Of a stretch of 64,000 bases of DNA, positions 36,165 through 45,219 are shown piece after piece. The translations under genes and the position numbers were made by a program. This DNA is from Chryseobacterium piscicola (GTDB lineage Bacteria; Bacteroidota; Bacteroidia; Flavobacteriales; Weeksellaceae): positions 558,001 through 622,000 of the forward strand of contig NZ_FTOJ01000001.1 of assembly GCF_900156685.1 (NCBI RefSeq). The letters are read 5' to 3'. Positions within the stretch are counted from its first letter, which is position 1. Every line of letters starts with the position of its first letter. The notes below the pieces were generated by a model, which had not been told where the DNA came from, ran no database searches, and worked only from the letters and a program-made list of their open reading frames with translations.

Positions 36165-37001
36165 ATAAAAGTAAAATTATATTCTATCATCTTTCTTTTT
36201 GTATTATTCTTTTTTCGCGCGCAAACAGTATTGTTGCCTCATGATTCTAAATTGAAAATTGACTCTTTTGTGATTGAGCGATATGGAAAAGCTCAATACA
36301 ATGTCATATATGACGTTGAATTTACTCCAAACACTGCCGATTTGAGTAAAAAAAATAATGTTTCACTTCTTTTACAGTCAAATGGAAAGATTTCAAAGTT
36401 TTTTGATCCAAATACATTAAACCGAGATTCACTATTGCAAGACTATCAAAAAAAAGATAATGTGGGAAGTGATGAGTTGAATCAGCTTTTGAAAATTAAG
36501 GTAAAATCTGACCGGATTATTTTAAAAAATTTCACAAAAAATTTGATTATAGTTGAAAATAAATATAGAAAGAGATATCAATATGATGAGTTACTTCCTA
36601 CCTTGGTTTGGAAAATTGAAAAAGAAACAAAATTGATTCTAGAACAGCAATGCCAAAAAGCGACAACCTATTTCCGAGGTAGATTATATACAGCTTGGTT
36701 TGCGCAAAATATTACATTAAACGATGGTCCTGATTTGTTTCATGGTCTACCTGGTTTAATTTTAGAAATTTCTGATAGTCAGGAACATTTTCATTTTAAA
36801 GCTATTGCTATAGTTAAAAATGAAAATGAAATTAATATGTTGAATTATAAAAATAAAATAAAATTATCGAGGGAAAAATTCAGGATATTACAAAAAAATT
36901 ATTTTGATAATCCTGGGTTCGATATGAGAACTGCATTTAATCCTGATGGTACTCAAATAAAGATTCCGTCTATTCCTTATAATTCTCTTGAGTTAGAATA
37001 A
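36165..37001 (+). CDS. GLPGLI family protein whose start codon reads ATA
   Basis: From 36165 the frame gives a perfect signal peptide (KVKLYSIIFLFVLFFFRAQT) but its first codon is ATA instead of ATG, and no ATG, GTG or TTG lies upstream in frame. The first accepted start codon, TTG at 36231, would drop the signal. The rest is a complete GLPGLI protein with GPDLFHGLPGLILEISD. ATA can start translation poorly, so the gene is probably a start-codon-loss pseudogene, in keeping with the broken gene just upstream. It ends before a terminator. Confidence 0.65.
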   Translation: MKVKLYSIIFLFVLFFFRAQTVLLPHDSKLKIDSFVIERYGKAQYNVIYDVEFTPNTADLSKKNNVSLLLQSNGKISKFFDPNTLNRDSLLQDYQKKDNVGSDELNQLLKIKVKSDRIILKNFTKNLIIVENKYRKRYQYDELLPTLVWKIEKETKLILEQQCQKATTYFRGRLYTAWFAQNITLNDGPDLFHGLPGLILEISDSQEHFHFKAIAIVKNENEINMLNYKNKIKLSREKFRILQKNYFDNPGFDMRTAFNPDGTQIKIPSIPYNSLELE

Positions 37002-37006
37002 CTCTG

Positions 37007-37034
37007 ATCCCTTTTCGCAAGAAGAGGGATTTTT
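37007..37034 (+). terminator. Terminator after the second GLPGLI gene
   Basis: ATCCCTTTT (37007-37015) and AAGAGGGAT (37022-37030) with loop CGCAAG, then TTTT. Almost the same as the hairpin after rpsJ. Confidence 0.8.
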
Positions 37035-37109
37035 CATTTAAATTGAATTAATTAAAATACAATCCCAGTTAATTCAAATAGTATTGATAAATTTTATTAA
37101 AATTTAGAA

Positions 37110-37937
37110 ATGAAAAAACTGATTCTGCTACTATTCCCTTTACTCTTTTCGGCACAGACGCATCGTTTTATTTATCAGTTTCACTATAAATTAGATTCAA
37201 CAGCAACAGAATTAGCTGCTGAAAATATGATTTTGGACATCAATCCTGATGATGTTAAATTTTATCCATATTCTTACGCCGAAACCGATTCTTTAAATAT
37301 TATTCGTGGTCAGAGAAGGTCCAGATGGGATGATCATCTTCCTGCGGTTATTAGAAAAAAAGATTCTTTTGAAAATACTTCTTTGATTTTGCTGAATGAT
37401 TTATTCTCTTTAAAATCAACAGATAAAATGAATTGGAAACTTCTAAATGATACAAAAGTTGACGGACAATACAAATTACAAAAAGCAACCACAACCTTCG
37501 GCGGAAGAAATTGGATTGCTTGGTTTTCTAAAGATGTAAATCTGAGTGAAGGTCCATATAAATTTAGAGGACTTCCCGGATTAATTTTCGAGATTGAAGA
37601 TGATAAGAAAAACTTTATTTTTAAGCTCTCAAAAAGCATGAAACTCCCTAAAACCTATGAAGCTAAATTCCTTGATAGTTTCATCGGGAAAAAACCGATT
37701 CCTGTTTCTGAAAAAATCATTGCTAAAAAACAATTAGAACTATATAACAATCCTTTACAGGATATTGCAGAATCATTTAAGTCTAATACTAATTCTGAAA
37801 ATACATTTTATGTAATGGGAGTACAGATAAAAAGTGTAGACCAAATAAAAGGAATGTCTGATGAAAGTAGAAAAACGATGCTCAAAGAAAACAATCCGAT
37901 TGAGATTGATAAAGCTATAAAATATACCGTTAAATAA
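37110..37937 (+). CDS. GLPGLI family secreted protein (intact)
   Basis: A 275-aa protein with signal peptide MKKLILLLFPLLFSAQ and the motif GPYKFRGLPGLIFEIED, preceded by FGGRNWIAWFSKDV. It is intact and closer in motif to the protein at 28563 than to the degraded copy at 36165. Function unknown. It is the third GLPGLI gene in this window and ends two bases before a convergent regulator gene. Confidence 0.87.
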   Translation: MKKLILLLFPLLFSAQTHRFIYQFHYKLDSTATELAAENMILDINPDDVKFYPYSYAETDSLNIIRGQRRSRWDDHLPAVIRKKDSFENTSLILLNDLFSLKSTDKMNWKLLNDTKVDGQYKLQKATTTFGGRNWIAWFSKDVNLSEGPYKFRGLPGLIFEIEDDKKNFIFKLSKSMKLPKTYEAKFLDSFIGKKPIPVSEKIIAKKQLELYNNPLQDIAESFKSNTNSENTFYVMGVQIKSVDQIKGMSDESRKTMLKENNPIEIDKAIKYTVK

Positions 37938-37939
37938 TA

Positions 37940-39676
37940 TTATAAAATCTGCTCAAAAAGACGTTCATAATCATTTTCGTACTTTTTTCTCAATCGGTGT
38001 TTCGCTTTTTTTACGGCATCAATAGTGACACCCAAAAGCCTTGAAATTTCAGTATTATTCATGTTGAGTTTGGTAAGAATGATGATCCTCAGATTAGAAT
38101 CTGTAAGATCCGGAAATTGATTTGTGAGTTCTTTATAATGGGAAGGGTATTTTTGGATAAATGCATTTCTAAAGTTTTTCCAGTTTTCATCGGTCATCAG
38201 GTGAGATTCTAGCAAATTTTGAAGTTCTCCTGATTTTTCTTCTAGTATAGAGAAAGATGAGTTTTTTACTTGCTGCATTTCTTTTTCTAGCACCTCAATC
38301 TGTTTATTTTTCTCAGAAAGATAAATTTGGTAAGATTGCAATGTTTTGTGGGTATTGTTGAGCTTACTTTCAGATTTTATTTTGTCAATCATCAGCGTAA
38401 GGACTTTTTTATCATACTCAACTTTTTTACTTTTCATTTTGAGACGGTAAGATCGTATAATGATGAGCATGATGATGAGCAACAAACAGGCAACAATAAT
38501 GGCAGAAAGTTTTAGATAAGATTCTTTTTCAATCTTGTTTTTATCCATTTCCACTTTCATTTGAAGTTGTTTTTTCTGAAACTCCCAACCGACACGTAAA
38601 ACGGTTTCTTTGGCATCAAAATCCATCAGAGAATCTTTCAGTTTTTCTAATCTTCGTCTTGCTAATAGCTCATGCTTATCATCACCTTTTATTTTGGCAA
38701 TCTTCAGAAGCATTTCATTAATTTGATATTCTGAACTTCTAAAATGTGATTTCGCAGTAGCGTAATCTTTAGCAATATAAAGGTTTTTTTCTGCGTTAAA
38801 TATATCGCCGTTTTCTAAATATGCTTTGCTAAGAAGCGTAAGTGCATACATCGTATTTTGATCACCTTTATTTTTTTTGGAAATAGCAATGTCTCTTTGC
38901 AATAGTGTGATGGCTTTATCAAAATTTTTTCTCTTCAATTCTAATTCGGCTATACTTCCCAAGGCTTTTGCGTAGCGCAAGTTATCACCACTTTTCTGCG
39001 CCATCTCTAAAGTTTTCTTAAAGTAAGTTTCTGCACCCGTAAAATTGTTTTTTGCAAGACTGCAAAATCCGAGAGAATTCAGGATGCTTGCCATATCACT
39101 GCTTTCCGGTTTTGCATATTGATATGCTTTTTTTAGGTATTCTTCTGCGTTATCATAATCGTTGGTTGTAGAAAGAAAGTAGCCAATCTTTTTGTAGGTG
39201 TCACAAATTTGGATGATGCTAAAGCCATCGGCTTCTTCTAAAGCTTTAATGCAGTACATAAAAAGAGGAAAACACTTTTCGTATTTGCGATAAGTATAGA
39301 AATAAAAAGCATAATTAAGAGAAACCCAAATTTCAAGGTCGGCTCTTTTTTCTTTTTTTGAAATCTCAAGAGCGGTTTGAAAGAGTAATGTACTTCCCTC
39401 ATTGAGCTGATCTTTTTCTTGAGCGTTTTTCAGTGCAGAAAATACATTGTTAACAACGATTTCTGTTTTTTTATTCGAAAGGTGGGTTTTCGAAATTACA
39501 GAATTTAGATATATTTTAAAATCCTTATAATTTTTTGTTTGAAAGGCTGATTTATTTTCGGCAATCTGCTCAATGATTTTTTTATCTGATATAGAATAAT
39601 CTTCTGAGTATTTTATTTTGGCATCCGAAAATACACCCATGAAACAGAAGAAAAGAAGACTTATAATTTTTATCAT
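37940..39676 (-). CDS. TPR-transmembrane-HTH regulator
   Basis: A 578-aa protein with signal peptide (about 1-19), a periplasmic TPR array (about 60-330; repeats such as AEEYLKKAYQYAKPESS and AETYFKKTLEMAQKSGD), one membrane helix at about 377-398, a cytoplasmic coiled coil and a C-terminal HTH (about 520-565, TDSNLRIIILTKLNMNNTEI then SRLLGVTIDAVKKAKHRLRK). This one-protein sensor-regulator layout is common in Bacteroidota. The target is unknown; neighbouring GLPGLI genes are candidates. Confidence 0.85.
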   Translation of the reverse strand: MIKIISLLFFCFMGVFSDAKIKYSEDYSISDKKIIEQIAENKSAFQTKNYKDFKIYLNSVISKTHLSNKKTEIVVNNVFSALKNAQEKDQLNEGSTLLFQTALEISKKEKRADLEIWVSLNYAFYFYTYRKYEKCFPLFMYCIKALEEADGFSIIQICDTYKKIGYFLSTTNDYDNAEEYLKKAYQYAKPESSDMASILNSLGFCSLAKNNFTGAETYFKKTLEMAQKSGDNLRYAKALGSIAELELKRKNFDKAITLLQRDIAISKKNKGDQNTMYALTLLSKAYLENGDIFNAEKNLYIAKDYATAKSHFRSSEYQINEMLLKIAKIKGDDKHELLARRRLEKLKDSLMDFDAKETVLRVGWEFQKKQLQMKVEMDKNKIEKESYLKLSAIIVACLLLIIMLIIIRSYRLKMKSKKVEYDKKVLTLMIDKIKSESKLNNTHKTLQSYQIYLSEKNKQIEVLEKEMQQVKNSSFSILEEKSGELQNLLESHLMTDENWKNFRNAFIQKYPSHYKELTNQFPDLTDSNLRIIILTKLNMNNTEISRLLGVTIDAVKKAKHRLRKKYENDYERLFEQIL

Positions 39677-39999
39677 AACTTCAAATGAGGATTTGTAGAC
39701 ATAGAATTTATTTAAAGAGGTATCTTGTATTTAATTTCTCTCATGCTATTATGTTTAGTAAGTTATTAAAAATGAATATGATGTAAAATGTCCACCCATT
39801 TGTCCACCCGTTAATCTTGCGAAGATAGTGAGGATAACATAATTTTGAATCAGCTTAATGAAGCAGAGTTACATTCTTTAAAAGTTTAAATTTAATAAAT
39901 GAATTTTAAAGAAAAGGCCTTACTGTAAAAATAAATTAGACTAATAACCAGTTTTATTTTAAACATGTAGATTCTAGCAACTCAAATGATGAAAAACCC

Positions 40000-40036
40000 A
40001 AACACTTACTCGTTCTTGATTAAGTGTTTTTTTGTG
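40000..40036 (+). terminator. Orphan terminator-like hairpin
   Basis: AAACACTTA (40000-40008) pairs with TAAGTGTTT (40021-40029), followed by seven T to 40033. No plus-strand gene ends nearby, so it may end a small RNA or be left from a lost gene. Confidence 0.55.
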
Positions 40037-40203
40037 CACTAAAATTTCCCTCGCAGGTACAAGAGTCTCGGTCGAGATAATTAAAAGTACATACGAGCTG
40101 GAGATTTGCATAAACAGGGACAGATTTTTGCCTGTTAACATTCATGTCTTTGTTTAAAAAAAGATGCAATTTATTATTCTGCACTAAACTAAACTACAGA
40201 GAT

Positions 40204-40224
40204 TACTACGGAATGACCGTAGTA
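40204..40224. repeat. Perfect 8-bp inverted repeat
   Basis: TACTACGG (40204-40211) and CCGTAGTA (40217-40224) around AATGA. It could be an operator or a small hairpin. Confidence 0.4.
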
Positions 40225-40253
40225 TGTTTTAATCTGTATAAAGTCATCAAAAC

Positions 40254-40286
40254 CAAAAGCCGCCTCAACAACTGAAGCGGCTTTTG
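40254..40286 (-). terminator. Terminator of the envelope-protein operon
   Basis: CAAAAGCCGC (40254-40263) and GCGGCTTTTG (40277-40286) with a 13-base loop, 20 bp past the stop of the minus-strand gene at 40307. Confidence 0.8.
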
Positions 40287-40306
40287 TATTGAAGTGAAAA
40301 CTAAAA

Positions 40307-42823
40307 TTACTTATTCGTATAATATCCAAAATACAGACAGCTGCTTTGGAGATTCTTATAGGTATCGGTTTGTCCGTAGTTGGCTTTCAGCTCAGCAAAA
40401 GAGCTTCGGAATTTTTCATTCTTGGTCTTGTTGGCAAAAAACTCGTTTTGTTTGGATTTTGCTTCATAGTTAGAATCGTCATATTTTACGTTCAGCGGAT
40501 TGTTGGCTTCCCACTGGTAATATTTACCTTGTTCGGCACTCGCCATCTGGAAGAGGATTCTGGCTTGGTTTTCTTTGTCTTTTGATAAGGACAGCGCTTT
40601 TTTGTAATACTTGATTGCCAAATCAAAGTTGTCTGGTTCTACATAACTTCTGCTCGAGAAGTTTTTGTAATACAAATAAAATGGCGACTGCAGCTCGTTC
40701 CCAAACTGGAATTTCGGACCATTGCTGTTATCAACATCCATTACAAAGATCTCACGGTAATAGCCTAAGACCGAAGTATTGTACAAGAGATTCCCAAGAA
40801 GCTGATTGGCCAGTCTGGCTTTGTCATCATTGCCTTTGCCGGTATTCTCCAGCTGGATCATAGCTTCTGCCAGTTCTACCTTATTCATTTTGTTTTTGAT
40901 GAATGGGAAGTTAAAAAGTCCTTCTGCTTTCATAGATTCCTGAGGCTTGCTTTGGAAACTTTCCCAGACATTGTAACCGAAAACTAATGACGAAATATTA
41001 TTAAAACCATTATAGACACCATTTTCAAAAGTCATAGGTTTTTCAACATAAGTCTTGCCATCATCTTTCCAGTCGCCCAACATTCTGGGGATGCCTTTGT
41101 AGTTTTTGGCTTTCTGATAGTACTCTTTCGCTTTTTTGAAATCTGCCAATCGCATAGCCCGGTCACCATAGATGACGTTGAAGAAAGATTCTGGGTCGGT
41201 AATGTCTTCCATTTTCTTCACGAGGTAATTTTCAAAAGCTGTTTTGTTGGCTTTTTTATAGAATTCTTCTACTTTTCTTACGAGATCAGAATTCGGGTTG
41301 TACTGCAGGGCAGATAGGCTGTTGTTAACGAGGAATGATTTGGCATCCTGCTTTTCCAGGAAGTATCGGTTGGCCAGAATGTCCATCACAAAATCTTTCG
41401 TCGAAGGCTGATAAGTCCAGTTTCTATTATCTCCTTTTTGCTCAAAAACCGAGGCGTACTTTTTCATTAATACATTTTCAAACTCGGGAGTGATCGTAGG
41501 TTGGGAAACAATCTCATTCAGCATTTTAAATTTCTCGATTTCTGCGAGATATTCTCTATCCGTTGTTTTTATTTGAGATAAAATCTTTTGGCTTTCTTTA
41601 TAATCCGTGTTTAGGAATTTGATGTAGGCTTCGCAAAGCTGCCAGAATTCGTCTGCACCTTTTTTGTTTTTGGCAAGAATGATAGTGGTTTCCAGGTCTT
41701 TCGCAAAATCTTTGGTTTGCTCTTGGTAATTGTCTGGTGCATAGAGAGGCAGTCTCTTGTTTCGGAAATGGTCGCATTTTTCGTCATTGCAATAAGGGTT
41801 TACCACCAGATAGTTTCTTTCCAACTGATTGATGGCCCGCACGGTGAGGACTTTCAGGATGTCTGATTCTGTGTTGTTCTCGATCATTTTATTCATTATC
41901 GGAACCGGATTGTTGAAGGAGTTGTAGGCTAAGAGAAAGTACGCCATATTCTTATCTTCCGGTGTTTTGGCCTGTGTGAGGATTTTACTAAAGTCCTTAT
42001 CTGTTGCCAGAAACATAGAGTTGTAGGCACTTTCTTTTTTGTTTTTGGTGTTTTTAAAAACCTGGAAAAAGTTCCAATTTGCTTTATCAAAAAGTTTTAG
42101 TCCGCGTTCTGCACCAGCTTTTTGGTCTAGCGCATAATAGTACATATGGTTTTTCAGCTTTAGAGGTTCCACATAAGTTTGGAAAGCATCTATGGCCGGC
42201 TGGTATTTTCTGGAATAATGGTTGAAGCGAACCAGCTGATAGGCGTATCTCAGTTTAATATCAGGGTTGGTAGCTGCTTTGTAAAGTGAAATTAGGGCTG
42301 CATTTGTTTTGGTGTAATTCAGCTGGGTCGCATTTTTATCAGCCGTTTTTTCGTCTCTGTAATAGTAGGGGTCTGTATTTTCAATATAATTAATCCTCAT
42401 ATAAGGTTCCATATATTTGGCTTGGATTAGATAATCCACTGCTTCCTGGTATTTCGCATAAAATCCTTTCCCAAGTTTTTGAAAGAGCGGATGTGTGAGT
42501 TGTCCTTTCTTTAGGCTGTTCAGATGCTTGATGTCTACTTTTGTCACCAATGCATTGGTTTCTTCGTAAGTGAGTTTATTGTCGAAGTATTTCACCCAAG
42601 ATTCGATGTTTTCATCGGGAATGTTTTTTTCTATCCTGCCATCGTAATCATAACCGTAGAAATGACTGCTGTAGGTCAGTAGAAAAGATTCATACGTTTT
42701 GTTGTGAATCATTTCTTGAGCAAACAAGTTGAAATAGTCATAATCCGGATCATACCAGCTACAGGCTTTGGAGCTTTGCTGGAAACCTAAAAATAATGCG
42801 GCGGTCAAAAAAAGTTTTTTCAT
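40307..42823 (-). CDS. Hypothetical large secreted protein with TPR-like helices
   Basis: An 838-aa protein with signal peptide (MKKLFLTAALFLGFQQSSKA). The mature protein begins CSWYDPDYDYFNLFAQE and consists mostly of short helical pairs resembling TPR or Sel1-like repeats (for example DLAIKYYKKALSLSKDKENQ near the end and MRLADFKKAKEYYQKAKNYKG near 560). It has few cysteines. Family not recognised. Its start overlaps the stop of the lipoprotein gene upstream by 4 bp (ATGA), so the two are translated together and likely function together at the cell surface. Confidence 0.8.
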   Translation of the reverse strand: MKKLFLTAALFLGFQQSSKACSWYDPDYDYFNLFAQEMIHNKTYESFLLTYSSHFYGYDYDGRIEKNIPDENIESWVKYFDNKLTYEETNALVTKVDIKHLNSLKKGQLTHPLFQKLGKGFYAKYQEAVDYLIQAKYMEPYMRINYIENTDPYYYRDEKTADKNATQLNYTKTNAALISLYKAATNPDIKLRYAYQLVRFNHYSRKYQPAIDAFQTYVEPLKLKNHMYYYALDQKAGAERGLKLFDKANWNFFQVFKNTKNKKESAYNSMFLATDKDFSKILTQAKTPEDKNMAYFLLAYNSFNNPVPIMNKMIENNTESDILKVLTVRAINQLERNYLVVNPYCNDEKCDHFRNKRLPLYAPDNYQEQTKDFAKDLETTIILAKNKKGADEFWQLCEAYIKFLNTDYKESQKILSQIKTTDREYLAEIEKFKMLNEIVSQPTITPEFENVLMKKYASVFEQKGDNRNWTYQPSTKDFVMDILANRYFLEKQDAKSFLVNNSLSALQYNPNSDLVRKVEEFYKKANKTAFENYLVKKMEDITDPESFFNVIYGDRAMRLADFKKAKEYYQKAKNYKGIPRMLGDWKDDGKTYVEKPMTFENGVYNGFNNISSLVFGYNVWESFQSKPQESMKAEGLFNFPFIKNKMNKVELAEAMIQLENTGKGNDDKARLANQLLGNLLYNTSVLGYYREIFVMDVDNSNGPKFQFGNELQSPFYLYYKNFSSRSYVEPDNFDLAIKYYKKALSLSKDKENQARILFQMASAEQGKYYQWEANNPLNVKYDDSNYEAKSKQNEFFANKTKNEKFRSSFAELKANYGQTDTYKNLQSSCLYFGYYTNK

Positions 42824-43809
42824 TGTAAAAGTGTTTTGTAGTTATTTGTAAATCTATCGTCCAAATGATAATATATAAGGATCGGCTTGTAATCTAATTT
42901 TTCGTTGATGAATTTAATACTTTCCACGAGATCTTCTTCAGGGATTTCCTCGATTTTTATTTTAAAACCTTTGTTAAGGTACTGCGAGTGATAGAAATCG
43001 TCCTTCAGAACTTCAAACGTATTATAGTTGATTGTCTTAAAGTTTTTATTCTGCCTCAATTCTTCTGCCGTTAATGCATTGATCAGTTTTCTCTTCCCCA
43101 CGTGATTGGTCACGATTCCCCAAGAATAGATTGGCAACGCCACGTCTAGTTTTACAGGATAAGTATCTAATTGTTTCAAATAGGATTTCATAGTCTTCAC
43201 ATCCAGGATTGAATTCTTATTCTGATGTTCCAATGGGGAAAAAGTGGCATAACACATCAGGTACATCTTCTCAACGGGTGGAACTCCCGTCTGTGATCTA
43301 TCTTTTACTTGATGAAGCCGTAACGTGCAGGTGATATTTTTCTTCGAAATCTTTTTGAGTAGGATCAAAAATCTGAAATAATCGTCTTTTGTAGAAGCTG
43401 TCCAGTCACTGTCAATTTGGATTTCATTTTCAAGATTAAGTTTGTGATTTGATTGGATTCTATTGATATGATTATTGATCTGAGTTGCCAAAAATTTGAT
43501 CTCATTAGGTTTAATACCAATCCAGGTTTCATTGGTGATGAAAATGACTGGGACGATCTGTTTGTCAACAGAAAAATTGTAATCAATAGAAATTACACCG
43601 ACTTCCAGAAATTGATTGTTCTGTTTTACAATATCAAAAAATCGGGTGTAAAGATTGGGAACTTTGCTTTTAACTAGAGTCTGCTGTTCGTTTTTATTTA
43701 AATCTAATTTTGACCGCCAAAAGTAAAAACCAAAGTCATTGTCAATGTCGTTTTTAGAGCAGCTGTTGCATATTAAAATACAAACCAGGAGCTTCAAAAG
43801 TCGTTTCAT
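42820..43809 (-). CDS. Hypothetical lipoprotein, partner of the 838-aa protein
   Basis: A 329-aa lipoprotein (lipobox ICNSC, C17). The mature part alternates strands and helices and ends in KFINEKLDYKPILIYYHLDD. Segments VGVISIDYNFS, IQIDSDWTAST and LDVALPIYSWGIV suggest a TIM-barrel arrangement as in polysaccharide-acting enzymes, with aspartates at strand ends; this is only a reading by eye. It is the first gene of a two-gene operon. Confidence 0.78.
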   Translation of the reverse strand: MKRLLKLLVCILICNSCSKNDIDNDFGFYFWRSKLDLNKNEQQTLVKSKVPNLYTRFFDIVKQNNQFLEVGVISIDYNFSVDKQIVPVIFITNETWIGIKPNEIKFLATQINNHINRIQSNHKLNLENEIQIDSDWTASTKDDYFRFLILLKKISKKNITCTLRLHQVKDRSQTGVPPVEKMYLMCYATFSPLEHQNKNSILDVKTMKSYLKQLDTYPVKLDVALPIYSWGIVTNHVGKRKLINALTAEELRQNKNFKTINYNTFEVLKDDFYHSQYLNKGFKIKIEEIPEEDLVESIKFINEKLDYKPILIYYHLDDRFTNNYKTLLQ

Positions 43810-43929
43810 AGAAATGTGTTATTAAGGATTCATAATATTAAGGATTTAAATAACAACGGAAAAATAATTTTCAAAAAATAAAATCCGATCTTCGATCAGC
43901 TGAAAATGTAAATTTGAATAAAAAATTGA

Positions 43930-44342
43930 GTCATAAAAAGTGGTTTGGAAGATTCGGAAATACTGCTACTTTACCAAGTGAGCTTCCTCATCTCAGGATT
44001 TTTATTAATTGTTATGCTGTGGGCGTTCACTGTTTTGGTTTTTTCTACTATTCGGAAACCTTACGGGTTGTGATTAATGCCTGTTGTTATCATTACTATT
44101 TTGATTGTTTCTGCATCCAAAAGTCTCAGAACATAGATGGGAATGCGGTTGAGCTGAAGTTTAATGAGTTGATCAAAGTGAGGAAACAGACTTGCTAGCA
44201 GACAGTGGATATAGATGCTTTTATGGAGAAGGAGATGGGCCAACTTTATCAATATATTGTTTAGGGCGCAGAATTGTTCAAGAGGGTGAAGATAGGCACA
44301 AGTGTTATTTTCTGCAGTCTGCAGTACACAACGCCGGAATAA
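43930..44342 (+). pseudogene. Decayed membrane-protein gene
   Basis: Frame 1 from 43930 reads a membrane segment (LYQVSFLISGFLLIVMLWAF, then STIRKPYGL) up to TGA at 44071, then MPVVIITILIVSASKS. A frameshift near 44120 moves to QNIDGNAVELKFNELIKVRK, a TAG, then DAFMEKEMGQLYQYIV, a TAG, and a last segment ending TTPE at TAA 44340-44342. Protein-like sequence continues through three stops and a frameshift, so this is a remnant of a protein with two N-terminal helices and a soluble domain. No family named. Confidence 0.5.
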
Positions 44343-44456
44343 GGATTAGGAAAAAAATCAACAATTATAAATCTGCAAATTATATTTTATTTTTAAAAGG
44401 AATAATTTCCCAAAATCACGTAACTCACAAATTATCAAATAATTTCCGAATATTTA

Positions 44457-44487
44457 TTTGTCAATATAAAAAATATTCTTACATTTG
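44457..44487 (+). promoter_or_regulatory. Promoter of the rplC-led S10 operon
   Basis: TTTG (44457-44460) and TACATTTG (44480-44487) separated by 19 bases. The rplC start is 105 bp downstream; the leader contains a short frame (44511-44575, starting MSMSKVEITRN) of unknown significance. Confidence 0.72.
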
Positions 44488-44592
44488 CACACTCATTTTA
44501 GGGAAACAGTATGTCTATGTCAAAAGTAGAAATCACGCGAAACTCTTTAAAGTGTTGGAAAATTAGAAGATAAATTTTATTATACATAAACA

Positions 44593-45219
44593 ATGTCAGG
44601 TATTATTGGTAAAAAAATCGGTATGACGTCTTTGTTTGACGAAGCAGGGAAGAATATTCCTTGTACAGTTATTCAAGCAGGTCCGTGCTCGGTTTTACAG
44701 GTCAGAACCATTGAAAAGGACGGATATAAATCTGTTCAGTTAGGTTTCGATGACAAGAGTGAAAAGAACGTTGGTAAAGCGTTAGCTGGCCATTTTAAAA
44801 AGGCTGGTTCTGCTCCTAAAGCTAAGTTGGTAGAATTCTATAGAGAGTTCGTAGACGAAGTAAAAGTAGGAGAAGAAGTGAAAGTTGATTTATTCGCTGA
44901 AGGTGAATATGTTGATGTAACAGGAACTTCAAAAGGTAAAGGTTTCCAAGGTGTTGTTAAAAGACATGGTTTTGGAGGTGTAATGCAAGCTACTCACGGT
45001 CAGCACAATAGATTAAGAGCTCCAGGTTCAATTGGTGCGGGATCGGATCCTTCGAGAGTATTCAAAGGAATGAGAATGGCAGGTAGAATGGGAGGTAAGC
45101 AGGTAACTGTACAAAACCTTCAAGTATTAAAAGTGGATCAAGAACAAAATCTTTTAGTAGTAAAAGGTGCTGTTCCGGGAGCTAAAAATTCTTATGTAAT
45201 TATCAGAAAATGGAATTAG
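44593..45219 (+). CDS. rplC: 50S ribosomal protein L3
   Basis: A 208-aa 23S rRNA-binding assembly protein. [20 protein letters not shown] opens it, and the conserved loop [16 protein letters not shown] region near the peptidyl-transferase centre is present. It leads the rest of the S10 operon, and overlaps rplD by 10 bp. Confidence 0.97.
   Translation: MSGIIGKKIGMTSLFDEAGKNIPCTVIQAGPCSVLQVRTIEKDGYKSVQLGFDDKSEKNVGKALAGHFKKAGSAPKAKLVEFYREFVDEVKVGEEVKVDLFAEGEYVDVTGTSKGKGFQGVVKRHGFGGVMQATHGQHNRLRAPGSIGAGSDPSRVFKGMRMAGRMGGKQVTVQNLQVLKVDQEQNLLVVKGAVPGAKNSYVIIRKWN

Larger units (their letters stand above)
39677..40306. other. 630-bp intergenic region with three hairpins
   Basis: No credible gene. 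It holds a T-tailed hairpin at 40000-40036, an imperfect stem with arms AACAGG (40113-40118) and CCTGTT (40131-40136), a perfect stem at 40204-40224 and a terminator at 40254-40286. The longest plus-strand frame near the first hairpin encodes only 17-18 residues. The composition looks like decayed or non-coding DNA, possibly with a short RNA. Confidence 0.5.

Noticed and set aside
43914..44566. Two plus-strand frames (94 and 124 codons) before rplC
   Set aside because: They are rich in Cys/His/Tyr and look like wrong-frame translations; the protein-like signal is in another frame and is broken (pseudogene at 43930-44342).
35490..44592. Accessory block as an integrated phage or conjugative element
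   Set aside because: No integrase, relaxase, phage or plasmid gene and no tRNA-derived att repeats were found.
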